Below are positions 1 to 11,358 of a stretch of DNA of 64,000 nt, in pieces. A program made the position numbers and the translations under genes. Positions within the stretch are counted from its first letter, which is position 1; every line of letters starts with the position of its first letter. The notes below the pieces were generated by a model. It made no database searches. It saw nothing but the letters and a program-made list of their open reading frames with translations, and was not told where the DNA came from. Source of the stretch: Dermanyssus gallinae (Eukaryota; Arthropoda; Arachnida; Mesostigmata; Dermanyssidae); the NCBI GenBank assembly GCA_003439945.1, contig QVRM01006051.1:62001-126000 (forward strand), read 5' to 3'.

Positions 1-1080
1 ATGCAGTGAATTACGAACCATAACAGCTCTTTTAGTAAATATTTTGATGAGACAGATTAAGCACGGGTGACTCAACCTACCGCGGTCGATACAGCTACTC
101 TCGTAGACTTTACGAGACATTTGGCCCTATCTGTATATGTAGGTATTATTGCCACACGAGCTTACCAAAAACGGCGTCATGAATCGCCTAAATAACTGCG
201 CCCAAGGTCATGGTCGAAGCAAGGCACCAGACTTAACAACGTTGCGAAAGCATGTCCTTATCAGGTTGAGTGCTTGATGGATTTGGAAAGGCCTGTATGC
301 TAAAAATAAATTTACACTGAAAAGTACTTCCAGTTGATCGATCGTTTTAGGCAAGGCGTCGCCGAGCAATGCTTGCCTGCAAACTTTCGTGGCAAGTTGC
401 TGGATTCTTTATATTGTATTGGATGTTTTACCTCCTTATAGTTCTAAACTTTCCCCTTCAGATTATCATTTATTCCGCTCATTTGATAATTCACTGGAAC
501 GAAAACTTCAATTTTGTAGGGTGTCAACAACCATCTTCATTACTTTTGCATCTAAACACGACGAAATTTCTAAATGAATGGAATATTTGTCATTGCGTAG
601 GACAAATGTTATAGAAGCATGTGATGCATATACGATTGAAGTGACATCGTATGTGTGCAAAATTAAACATCCGACAGAACCTTTTAAAAGATATAAATTG
701 TACTCAGATGCATATACGTTTATATATGCATATACAGCTGTTTATGATGGATAACATGCTGAGCGGAGGCTGATCTATAAACGGCAAGTTTGATCCTTAT
801 ACCTGTCAGGGCCTAAACTGGGTTACTAGGAGGAAGACACGGATATTGACCACCACGACTGAGGTTTTATTCCATCCGACTCCTTTGCTACTTCGGTGCA
901 GCACCGCCTTTTCGGCCTCTCTCAGCACACTGTGTTCCTTCTTCGACCGAGACTCAACACTAACTGTCTTCACTTACTGCAGTGCCGTCCGTTATAACGG
1001 CTCCAGATTCAAACCCCTGCTGTCGCTGCTGCCGTAATGCGGTCTCCGCTAAGTGCGTCGCTACAAGCAACTGTCTCTAA
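1..1080. other. No recognisable gene
   Basis: AT-rich sequence without convincing coding or repeat structure. It lies downstream of gene A's 3' end, past a decayed LINE. Confidence 0.5.
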
Positions 1081-1960
1081 GGTCTCTCTCTCTCAACCTA
1101 CATAGCCGCTTATAACAAATATGTCATTCTACCGTTTTACATACCGAAACCACTAGAAGACCCCATAGGCATACCGCCCTATAAGTGTACTATCTTGCTT
1201 ATCTAAAGTAGCTGCGTACATTACCAACGGACAACTAGTAACAGAAAGCAACACACCCGTGGCTTATTACCTAGGCATGATTCCGGATAAGGCTCTCACA
1301 GAGACACCTGTGAGCCCAAAAAGCTGCCGAAGCCTCAGCAGTGCAACAAAACATTCTCCTGGAGGAAAAGGCGACATTCGGCTCCGTCTCCTATAATTTG
1401 AAGTCGATGTCATCAGGTTATACAACACGCTGCCTTCTCAACAAGCCACAAAAATCTATGACGCCAAACACTTAAGGGACACGTCGCGCAATGTCATACA
1501 TGTCGTATGTAGACAGACCCTCTGGGGCCTACGAATAAAAAAACTAGCTTCAAGATGTCTTAATCAACTCTGAGACAGAGGAACTACCAATCAGCAGATT
1601 AGATACCTTAAATTTTAAAGTTTTCGGGCTGACACTCAGCCAAGATTTAACGCAGCCTTACAAATGCGGATGTGCAACGGTGGAGGTCGGACCCGCGCAC
1701 CTATGTGTCTCTTGCGGTTGTGTGACGCAGGCGAATGCATACGCCACCGGGCTACCTTAAGTACTTGAAACCAGCAATGGGAAGCAATTCAGCCTGGCCA
1801 CCCTGGATAATCAAAAATCTGATCTCAATTATTGGTACAGCCGTAAACACGGCTCGCTCACCTACACGCTTACGCAAGTGCTAACATGTTACAGCATAGG
1901 CGAGGGCATACGAGGGTTAGAGGATGAGATGGAGCCGTGAGAGAAGAGAGAGCTGGATAA
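1081..1960 (+). mobile_element. Decayed LINE fragment (same family as 60.7-62.3 kb)
   Basis: Stretches match the LINE near 61 kb in order: GGCATACCGCCC and TCTTGCTTATCTAAA, then a YYLGMIPDKALT frame (1263-1305) corresponding to KYLGVILDRALT there, and further down ACGGCTCGCTCACCTAC at about 1849. The latter part is interrupted by a SINE-like stretch at 1622-1757. No intact frame remains. Confidence 0.55.
1622..1757 (-). repeat. tRNA-derived SINE, family 2, degraded copy
   Basis: It shares GGGCTGAC-CCAGCC at one end, then GCAACGGTGGA, CCCGCGCACCTATGTGTC and GCCACCGGG, with the copies at 24.9 and 47.1 kb. On the minus strand this reads as a tRNA-like head with a degenerate B box. Confidence 0.55.
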
Positions 1961-2219
1961 TGGTTTGGTGCTTACTTAGTTAGGCGCGGACCTCCGTGGA
2001 GATTGATTGGCGGAGAAGCCGTGCGAGCGATCTGTTTATAGAGGCGCCGCAAGTTGAAAATTAAACTTCGCTGAGAACTGCAGTAGGCTGGGGCGTCAGA
2101 ACTGTTTGTAAATGGCGGCTTGGCCGCAAATTATACACATTATTATTAATTAAAACAGACGTGATCTCAAGTTTACCACTGCGTTTTGTGGAATCCAACA
2201 ACCTAGACAATTACCACTA

Positions 2220-2220
<1 letters not shown>

Positions 2221-2254
<34 letters not shown>
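2221..2254. repeat. (TA)n microsatellite
   Basis: Pure TA dinucleotide run in the 3' flank of gene A. Confidence 0.95.
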
Positions 2255-2257
<3 letters not shown>

Positions 2258-2669
2258 CTAGGCTATTCTGGGCTCCCCGCTGTTATGACGGGCGTACGAT
2301 GCAAGATGCACGGTGATGCCGTATGCGAGGCAGCTACCTTCACTCCATGGAACTAAAGTGAGGCCGTCCGGACGTAGTTGGCTGTTGGCTTACAGACCGA
2401 CCGGCTCTTTGATTGCAGGTATGTGGGCTGACTACATTACCACGCCGCTGAATTACGTCGCTCATAGTCGAATGTCTTGAGAGCCTGCCGGCGCTCCTCT
2501 TGTACGCAAGAGCATGCTCACCCGTAGAAGACACCTGTATGTCACAACTTGTACAGTTACGTGCGAAACAGACTGATTCCTCCAATCCGTCTACACACTA
2601 GATTTTTCTTAATTTTAGATTAAATAAAAAACACGGTATTTTATTTTCTTTGTGTGGAAATGTATTTGA

Positions 2670-2675
2670 TTTATT
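2670..2675 (-). terminator. Candidate poly(A) signal of gene A
   Basis: AATAAA on the minus strand, about 160 nt after the gene A stop; a second one lies at 2645-2640. AT-rich sequence makes chance matches likely. Confidence 0.35.
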
Positions 2676-2835
2676 TACTACTTAACTACTGCTACATTGG
2701 CGTGATCGCATCACAGGGTTCAGCAAGGAACGTGGTCCCCACTTGGGTCTAGTACGTATATAACATTGAGTCGACCCAGATTTGACTTAGTTCGTTTTTT
2801 CCGCCCTTCTTTTTACATATTACGTAATCTTTTAG

Positions 2836-3126
2836 CTAGTTACAGAAATAGTTGTGGCATCGTGCTGACCTGGAGCTACTGCCAGAGATCCTTGAGCCAT
2901 ATACGGGCAGCCGGCAAGATCGACGTCGATACGGTGCACTGGCGTGGTTGGAATATATGTGAGGCCGCGTGCATGGGCCACTCGATACCGACGAAGATGA
3001 AGCGCGTTTTAAAACCATTCGTGGCAGCCAATAAGCTAAGAGCGGACCGGTGTATAGCACACCAAGTAACCATCGGCAGATCCGATCCCTCCAACTCAGT
3101 TTGCCTTGATACTCGACGTTGAGCAG
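2836..3126 (-). CDS. Gene A exon 5 (last exon)
   Basis: The acceptor is TTTCTACAG|CTG, phase 0, and the exon ends at a TAG (2838-2836). The first part (WRDRICRWLLGVLYTGPLLA) matches gene B exon 5 ([20 protein letters not shown]). The remaining tail is Ser/Arg-rich and not conserved. It lies 4.8 kb from exon 4, beyond an inserted LINE. Confidence 0.72.
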   Translation of the reverse strand: MLNVEYQGKLSWRDRICRWLLGVLYTGPLLAYWLPRMVLKRASSSSVSSGPCTRPHIYSNHASAPYRRRSCRLPVYGSRISGSSSRSARCHNYFCN

Positions 3127-3472
3127 CTGTAGAAATAATTGAGAAAGAGGACAAAAAGACAAGGGCATTTATAATACATATCGTCACGGTAATGTTATAT
3201 ATATATATATATATATATATAGGATCTCCCAGAATTATTTCGGAAGCAATATAAGCGAACTATGTCGCATCTTCTGAGGAAGCAATATTTTTCTCACGAA
3301 CACGACGGTGTGCCTATGCCGGGCAAAAACACCAGTGTCACAAATTGTAGTAATTTCACTCTCACTCCAAAGTAAGACTTTTCAGAGACCATGTTCCATT
3401 CGAAAAAAAAGTTTGCTTTACCGAGCTCTACAATTCCTTATATCGCTTTCGAAATAATTCTGGGAGACCCTG

Positions 3473-3503
<31 letters not shown>

Positions 3504-6500
3504 TTGTCGTGACGATGCGTATTATACATTGTATACATACATAAACTCAATTTATATTAATCATTATAATATTTGGCTTCCTGAGAACTTCTGCACCGTT
3601 ACGGGGGTCCAGTGTGGCAACCAGTCATCTTTAGAGGGTTTCCGAACCGAGGCCGCATTGCCCCCTTGCACATTTAGCGTCTGAGGCAATCTCCCGCCCT
3701 TCTATCATCTCTACTGGCTAAAATCAGCCGCTTGGCAGGAAACCGCGAATGAATCCTCCAAAAGGTTCCGAAGGCAAGTGGGCAAAATTCGTACGGGTAC
3801 ACAATGTTCTGGTACCTCTTTACCTTGCCTGCTTCGGCAAATGCTGAAGCATGACCAGTCCGGACCGTGCCAGCACCGGCCATTAAAGGGGCTTATAAGG
3901 CTTATATTAGCTGTCGCGTTTCGTCGTCTGCTATTGGTGAGTACGGTCATACATTGGTGTTACTCTTAGATAGTACTAGGTCGAAACATCTAGTAATATT
4001 TGACTTACTTGAGCTGGTAGCAAGCACTGCTTCTCGAATAATCTAAGATCATAGTGTCGTCTAGATTTGTCACGGTTGAGCTCACATTTCCGAAAAGGCA
4101 AAGCTAGCGACAAAACGGTGTAGAAATTCGGGACCTGACGATTCGGACGAGTTCCATTCGCGGATCCAAAGCCGAAACCCAAAAGAATGGATAAATCGAC
4201 GCCTCCTCCGGGAGGCTCGCATGATCCAGTAGAAACACCACAAACTGGCAGTTCACAAGGTAAAACGCCCCCGAATCCTAAGATCAATTCACCTGCGCAA
4301 CAGGGAAAATACTGGAGCACCTGCAGCTGTTGATAGTCAAATTGGCTGCGGATTATAACAATGCGATCAAACAGTCAACTCCACAGAGGAACATGCCACA
4401 ACCATCGATTTCGACGTGCGCGAACGTACAGAGCACGAAGAGTTCATGAACAACGATGATGTTGTGCACGTTCCAACGGAGAAAGAGAGGTTGCGAATCA
4501 AAGCCCAGCGGCTTGCAGAGAGGGATAGTCAGCGCATGTTGAAGAAATCCACGGAAGAACGAACATCGAAATGAACAACATCAAAATTTGGTCAACACTG
4601 CGTCGAGCTCATTGACGAGGGCGGCGCTGATTTAGATGGTGGCTTTAAATCCAAACAGTTATTGCCAATATACGTGGCGGTGAGAGCACATCTTCCTAGA
4701 GCAAATGTTCGTGTTAACAGTCAAAACAGGCTGGAGTTATGGGTCAAGACTATAGAAGAGTTTGAAATTTCAAATGCTTGGTGGGTAATATAGCTTAATA
4801 GTATAAGGATGGCTCTATGTAATAATACACTGCCACTATGAGGAAGAATATATGGAGTGCACCCACAATTTTCCGAAGAAGTAGCAGGAGCTCTCCAATC
4901 TCAGGGAGTCGTAGAAGTAAGACGGGTACAATATAATGTCAAGGGCAGTGAAGGCGGTGACGGCACCCCACAGCTAGATAAGAGGAACACGTCGAAGATG
5001 GACATTCGTTTTGAATGAGAGATTACAGAACAAGTTGATTTCTGCGGTGAGCTATACACCGTAGTTCTAAAGTCAACGACAATGCAGTGCGTTATTTGCC
5101 TGCGTTACGATCACAAAGCCGCTGCGTGTCAGCGCAAAGGCAGCAGACTCTGCAAAAAATGTGGTACAGAGGGCCACATTGAGCGGGGGTAGTTAAACGT
5201 CAACTAGTTCAAGCGCTGCCAGATGGTGGCGAACAAGTAGTTTGCAAGTTTCCAGTTGTCCCCGAAATCGGAAACACATCTAAGAAGACATCTCCAAAAA
5301 GCGAAAAGCCAAACAGCTAGGACAGAATTTAAGAAAAGTCAAGGCACACAAGTCAAAATCTGAGTTTGCAGAGGGAGCAGTCAAACTTAGACTTTTTGGT
5401 CAGGCATTAAGTTCTTCATTATTCCGTGGCTTCAGGAGAACCCAGAGGTGGCCAAGTTAGTAGAACTCTTAGAGGCGCCTTGGAGAGCTTTCAAGAGTTC
5501 ATCCGTCAAAAGCATTCAGATGTCTAGTTTTCTTTGTAAATGTGCACACAAGATAAACGGCCTGTGATCTGCCTAAACAAAGGCAATTTTAAAAACAACG
5601 GCATTGCTAAGGGATACGCATTTAATGGAGATACAACGTCATTAACGAATTCATCAACTTCTCTAGCCTCAATTCTGGTGAGAAACGATATTTAATAACG
5701 TAGATTGGAGCTGCCTCACATATCAGGTGCAAGAAAATCAGGTGCCAAATTAAAAATGGAACAACAGACTCTCAATATAGTAATAATATACCTGTCGCCA
5801 AACAGAGAAGTTGTTATATCAATGATATTAGCCGCGCTTAAGGATATTTCAAACATAATAATCACCGGAGATGTTAACGCCAAAAACCCGATGTGGGGAA
5901 GCCCGACGATGGATAGCCGAAGATTAGCAATAACTGAACTAATGGAAAACCTGTCATTAACTGTATTGAATGATGGAAAACATTCTCCAGTGGTTTTGTG
6001 GAATCTCACTTGGATATTGTGGCTGTCAGTGAAAATTTAACTCGGCACTGTCGTACTCAAGAGAACTGCAGGACGTACTGACTAAGAAGTATGTGTCAAC
6101 ATTGAGTCAAACGCTTTTTACAGACGTCTGGCGGTAGATTAAGGCTGCCGAATCTAGAAAACCAACAACTCCACTAGGGACATAATGCTTGAAAAATAAT
6201 CTCAGCATGCGCTCAGCATTGAACGACCTATTAAAAACGGTTACCCTGCCGGACATACCACCATGTCCAATTGCTAAGCCAACTGAATTCGAGATAAATG
6301 AACAAATTTCTTCGGAGCTATCACGACTATTCAACGTACTTGAGCTTGATATGGCTTATGCAATGGCACATTTAAGAAGTTCTGCTGGACTTGGCGGCAT
6401 CACAATTAAATAACTAAAATCTCTAGGAGAAGATGGCAAGAAGTTTATGCTAACCAAAATGAATGAGATACTTGCGACTCGGGTTTTCCCGACGGAGTGG

Positions 6501-7819
6501 ATATCTGAGGTTGGGGTTCCATTCTGAAACCTAGTAGGCCAACGGGAGACATAAAATCATATCGTGTAATCGTTAAATGCTCCCACCTTGGTAAGGGTCT
6601 GGAGCGCATGCTTCTTCAAAGATTTATGTCTGTGACAGAAGCTAAATCGGCTCTCGCAGATAGTATTTCAACATACAGACCGCTACGATCGCCCCAGGAC
6701 AACGTCATAGATCTGACAACAGATATTGAACAGGCATGCCGGAACAATGGCCATGTATTGGCTGCACTTTTTGACATCGAGGGCGCATACAATTGACTGA
6801 CACACACACAGCTATCCATAAATATCTGCAAAAACTGGGGATCGACGCCAATTGCCGTTTCTACAAAATTATATTAAGCTAATTGCACGAGCGAGGAAGA
6901 AGCTCCTCCAGGTGTGTCGTGTTCGAAGATCGTGGAGCCCCTCAGGGTGGAGTGCTTTCCCCGATTCTTATTGCATTAGCAATATCTAACATAGCGAATT
7001 GCGTTCCACACGGCTTTCACCTATCCCAGTACTCAGATTACGGGGCTATGTGGATTCACTTAAACGGCAAAACAGTCAACTCCATTGCTGTTTTTCAGCT
7101 TCAGTGTGGCATCAAAGCAATTGTATCTTCATTGGCCTTAAGATTGAACCATCTAAAACCAAAATAATGGCTTTCAATATGCGTCGAGGACAGCATGTAG
7201 TAGTTAAGTTAGACGGAAAAACAATTGATCAAGTCACGGATATACGGTTCCTTGGAGTACATCTGGAAGATGGAAGATGCAATTTAATGAGCTGAAAGAA
7301 CGCGCTCTTAAAAATGTAAACATAATCAGGAATCTGTGCGGACTCCCTTGGGGAATATCTCCACCATCTTCCGTTAAAATAGTCAAGGCGCTTTTCTCGT
7401 CGAAAAACGTACGTCTTGCTGTTCATGACCAACCTGACGAAAAAGAGACAACCGATCTAGACGCAATGACTGCAATATGTGCTATTGCAGCGTTGAGTTT
7501 ACTTCCTATGACCGGTACACAAACCGCTCTGGCAGTAAGTGGCCTTATGCCCACTAACATACGGCAAGAGTTTCTTCTAATCAATAAAGAGCTATTAAAA
7601 AAACTGTCGCGTGCCAAACTTTGCAATCGCTTTCGAACGGGAATGAGTTCAAATTGTCAGTCTTCTTGTCATCCATCCCTCGTTGTTAAAATCTGACGGG
7701 TTCCAGGACGCACATTAGGTTATTGTTCGAAGAAATGCAGAACTAGCAAAACGCTAGATTGTTGATGTCTCGAATTTTTTGATGTTACAAACACATTAAC
7801 CTAGCCTGGGTGTTAATAA

Positions 7820-7901
<82 letters not shown>

Positions 7902-10379
7902 TGGACCGTACGTTGCACCAGTAGCTGATGAAGCCATGAACAGTCACGGTCATGTTCCGGGTTGCTGTGAGAATCGACTCGAGGATATCCGTAGCGAGGT
8001 TAAAACGCTCGGCAGTCGTCGCCAGCATGGCTGGTCGCAGCAGGTTGTCGACGAAATCCTTTGTCAACGTTCTGACGACTTCCACCGACCCGCCGCAGAC
8101 GTTATAGGTGTCCGATATGCCCAGAAGGTAGCCTGGGAACCCAACGTAGGACGGTGATTTAGTCAACAAACCATGCGATTAATGTTGTCTCCAACACTGC
8201 TGTTAAGGAACCTTGTACTTTCCCAACTCAAGTGGTATAAACGCCTACACAAATTACATGCTGTACGCTGGCACGCAGTATATATGTATGTACGTATGTA
8301 TAGACGTTAAACCAAACTTGTGCTGATAACCATATCTTTGAATTGCCGGGTTAACTAATAGAATGTTCTTCACAAGCCCGAAACACGATGTGCTTCTCAA
8401 TTGTCTACTTTGTGCGTATAAGTGTCTACACCTCCGTAAGCAAATTTGTTGAAAAGGTTAAACTTGAGTTGTAAAGCAAAATATAGGGCGACGAGGACAA
8501 CTAACGGCCTGCTTGCTCGCTTAAATCTCAGTAGTATCGACAATCAGCCTTGGGGAAAATCTGCTCTGTCAAATTTTTAAATTGTTCCTGAGAACAATAT
8601 CCGTAGCGGTTAGCGCCAAGGCAGTGTGGGGTAAATCGTTTGTTTTCACTTGATTTCACTCGTATTCGCTCACCGATGCATCGCCAGTAATGAAGGATTG
8701 CCTCCTGGTCCTTCTGGCTGAGGTGACCTAGGCCAACGGCCTGTGGGTAGAGCACCATGAAACCGACGAACGAGATCTGTGTTGTGGCCATGTAAAACTG
8801 AGACATCCACAGCTCTCGGTCGTCCTCGGCCCGTGGATAGGAGCGGTTCATGGTGCGGTGAGCTGCACCGTGCATTCGACGCACCATTGCCAGGCTCTTG
8901 GCGCCTACGGAGCAATTGATAACAATCATCTACATTCTAGTATGAAATATGTCTTTTTCCGCCCTATGTCCCGTGTATATACGGTCTTATACGGTGGCAA
9001 TTCTATTCTATGCTATACAGATGGTATACGCGCGCGCATTTTGCAATTGTATAAGGTAGGGATAATAAAAAAAATTATATTAATATTTAACGTGCTGCTT
9101 TACTTCGACAAACCACGTGTATTGTAAACATTGATAAATTATTTTATCTATTTGTTGTTGTTAGAGTTCGTCTGACACACACTTGAAGCATTCGTGTCTT
9201 GTATTTTAAAAATTAAGGATCTAATATATTAACCGAAAGGAAATTATTGCCTGAAGCACTGTATAGTATCTTCGCCGTGCAAAACGTATTGAAGTAAACC
9301 ATATGTATAATCAATAAAATGTTATACAATACGTAAAATAGTAAAATATATCATTGTAAACAATATAATGAATAATATATTTTATCATTACAACTTATTA
9401 ATTTTATTTGTCTTCATTGTACACTCTTTGTTTATTACAGATGAAGTCGTACATACCTATTTATAAAACAAGAAACTCGTTCAACTAATACAGTAAGTAT
9501 TGTTTACAGACCAACAAAACACCACATACAAATAAACGTCAAAAATATTTTTTTAAAGAGCTTACCTTCACTATCAAGATTAAATATGTCGGTTGAGTAC
9601 CAGGAAAGAAGCTTTTTTGACGTGCCAAGGTAGCGTGTACCAATATCCTTGAGACAACCGTGGTTACCCATGTTTGATAAGACCGTGTAAGGAAGATCGA
9701 TAACTACGCCCAGGACGAGACCCGCCAGGTGGCAGAACATGACACTGAAAGTGTTATCACACCTTCATAATGTAATAATGTCGTAATAATCTCAGCGTAT
9801 CAACATATGAGTTGTAAGCTAACGACAACTGCCCTGCCATAATTGGCCTCAGGCACCGATTCCAAATTTCAAGGCAAAGGTTTTACAACTCTGTGCTAAT
9901 ATTTAGTTTGGATAAAATAAGCTCAAATACAATACTTGAGAAGTGATGTAACATATCGACGAATATGTAACCGCAAATATATTATCTGATAGTTTCTGTT
10001 GTAGTTTGTAAACACTGCAATTTTCTGTACATATATGCGTGCTTATAATCGATTTAATTTACAATGGCTTTGTTGTGCTAACACGATATTTACTGCACTT
10101 GCAGCAATTTTGGTTTGTTTTAGTAGAAGTGCAATTGGAACTTACCAGAGTAGGTTGTCACGAATGAGTTGTTGTCCTCTGTGGTATTTATCTGCATCAA
10201 ACCATTTCGGTTTTGTTGTGGGGTTACCACAATCGCCATCTTCAAATCGTCCCTCAACGAGTTTTTCCCAAACGAGGTGCTGAGGTTCCATTTCGACGTT
10301 TAGTTCGCCCAAAGCTGGACCATAATGGCATATGCGCAGGCTGCCGACCAGACCTCTCGGCAAACTGGCCCGTTTCTGT
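2836..10379 (-). CDS. Gene A: DUF2236 (MpaB / rubber-oxygenase-like) protein, spliced, 5' end uncertain
   Basis: Five exons (10379-10146, 9744-9566, 8904-8674, 8132-7912, 3126-2836) join in frame. The protein carries the order expected of DUF2236: a GDCGN...WFDADKY N-terminal segment, a FCHLAGLVLG hydrophobic segment, TSKKLLSW, the VRRMH motif, MSQFYMATTQISF, HYWRCIG, then GYLLGISDTYNVC. In characterised bacterial members (Lcp, rubber oxygenases) this domain binds heme and oxidises hydrophobic substrates; fungal MpaB' is ER-bound. Substrate and location here are unknown. Introns have phases 2, 1, 1, 0, the same as gene B. The start is open: an in-frame ATG at 10291 would give 355 residues, but a possible acceptor at 10380-10381 implies an upstream exon, which I could not find. 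The family call rests on motif recognition; the exon chain is strong because phases and lengths match gene B. Confidence 0.8.
3221..3472. mobile_element. Inverted-repeat MITE copy
   Basis: The two ends are inverted copies: GATCTCCCAGAATTATTTCG at the left against its complement with slight changes at the right, which ends CCCTG|TA. The inner part contains GGGCAAAAACACCAGTGTCA, shared with the palindromic element at 53.3-53.6 kb. Both ends abut (TA)n tracts. The CCCTG/CAGGG ends next to TA suggest a non-autonomous Tc1/mariner-type element. It lies just downstream (gene sense: upstream) of gene A exon 5, in intron 4. Confidence 0.65.
3473..3500. repeat. (TA)n microsatellite at MITE end
   Basis: TA run starting directly at the CCCTG end of the MITE. 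Confidence 0.9.
4180..7790 (+). mobile_element. I/Jockey-like LINE, degenerate, in gene A intron 4
   Basis: This is a non-LTR retrotransposon with many stops and frameshifts, antisense to gene A. In order: a Pro-rich gag-like start near 4180, two zinc knuckles at 5088-5195 (C-x2-C-x4-H-x4-C and C-x2-C-x4-H), an endonuclease remnant at about 5705-6040 (IIITGDVNAKNPMWGS), and reverse transcriptase segments at 6510-7160 (KPSRPTGDIKSYR, ALFDIEGAYN, GAPQGGVLSPI). The YADD site is altered to YSDYG near 7030. An RT-distal region runs from 7180 to 7696 (FLGVHLEDGR; NELKERALKNVNIIRNLCG). It ends near TTAATAAAAC before a (TA)n tract. Confidence 0.82.
7825..7895. repeat. (TA)n microsatellite
   Basis: A run of about 70 bp of TA between the LINE 3' end and the donor of gene A exon 4. 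Confidence 0.95.
7912..8132 (-). CDS. Gene A exon 4
   Basis: The acceptor is TTCCCAG|GC; the donor GGTGCAAC|GTACGG is a weaker consensus, phase 0. It encodes GYLLGISDTYNVC, matching [13 protein letters not shown] of gene B, then a helical region. A 70-bp (TA)n tract starts 16 bp past the donor. Confidence 0.8.
8674..8904 (-). CDS. Gene A exon 3 (VRRMH exon)
   Basis: The acceptor is CCGTAG|GC and the donor ATCG|GTGAGC, phases 1 and 1. It contains VRRMHGAAH, the family's characteristic Arg-Arg-x-His segment, then MSQFYMATTQISFVGFMV, LGHLSQKDQEA and HYWRCIG. These are the most diagnostic residues for DUF2236. Confidence 0.86.
9566..9744 (-). CDS. Gene A exon 2
   Basis: This exon is 179 nt, the same length as gene B exon 2. 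The acceptor is TTTCAG|T and the donor GAAG|GTAAGC, phase 1. It encodes a hydrophobic stretch (FCHLAGLVLGVVIDLPYTVL) followed by TSKKLLSWYSTDIF. Aligned residues in B read [10 protein letters not shown] and [14 protein letters not shown]. Confidence 0.82.
10146..10379 (-). CDS. Gene A exon 1 (first recognisable)
   Basis: It encodes the N-terminal DUF2236 segment, with GDCGN, KWFDADKYHRGQQ and IRDNLL, matching gene B exon 1 ([24 protein letters not shown]). The donor is CTG|GTAAGT, phase 2. The 5' boundary (acceptor ...CCTTTAG) is a guess. If the ATG at 10291-10289 is the true start, coding begins there. Confidence 0.72.
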
Positions 10380-10485
10380 CTAAAGGTGATATATAGTAAA
10401 ACTCAATAAGTAAGTAGAGTTAAGAAAAAACGGGTAGTGTATAGCTGTCCCAACGTTAGTCGCTCAGCTGATCAGTCGCACTGGG

Positions 10486-10553
10486 TTGTAGTCTACAGTC
10501 CACCCCTTGGTGGACTGGATTGTAATCTAGAGTCCACCTCTTGGTGGCTCGCG
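10486..10553. repeat. 34-bp tandem duplication with hairpins
   Basis: Two units of period 34. Each contains AGTCCACC, a 4-nt spacer and GGTGGACT (second copy GGTGGCTC), so each can fold into an 8-bp stem. It lies about 100 bp upstream of gene A's first recognised exon. Confidence 0.7.
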
Positions 10554-11318
10554 AGCCTCGTGGTCAGTGTAAAATCAGGGTAAAAGAGTTAGTAAAGAAG
10601 GCAGCGATAGAACAGATTATGACGAGCCACAGACGAGCGCGTTGGGTCGTCCACAAGAACGATAATAATTGCCACAGCCTCAACGATAACCTTCTGCAAG
10701 ACGCAATGTTCGTTTTTTTTCGCACTGGCTCTACTTCATTGGCACTTTAAGTCACTCACTGGACTTCGTACGACGAATCGGAGGCGCACTGTGTGTTTGT
10801 CTGAACGCGTGTTTATCGATCCAGCGACATTGGCATTCACCACACCACCACTTAGGGCCGACCGACGAACGTATCTCAGAAAGCTGTAGCAAGCAGCAGC
10901 AGCAGCACCAGCAGCCCCCGAAGGCAAAACGCCGCTGGTTCTCAGCTCGCTTCTTACCCAAGAGAGCTCACCATCTACGCGGTAGCCCGCTCGTACGCGA
11001 ATATTCTACGTCTTTCCCTTTGGCTGGCAGCAGCAGCAGCAGTAAACCCTTTCCTCCCGTTCTCGCAAGGCACTTACTTGCAAGGGGGCACCAGCGAGGT
11101 TGTCGCAGCACACGCTACTCCAGCAGGTCACTCTTCGTTGCGTGTTGAACTGCACCTGCCGAAACTGGTTGGAACAACAGCTTATTACGGAATGACATTA
11201 GGATGACGACCTTCTGACAAATTGCATTTTATAAACTGTAGTTTGATTGGTTCGTTTGTTCGCCCGTTTCGAATTGTTATTGTTGTTGTACACGCTGTAC
11301 AACAACTCCGCCTTGCAC

Positions 11319-11358
<40 letters not shown>

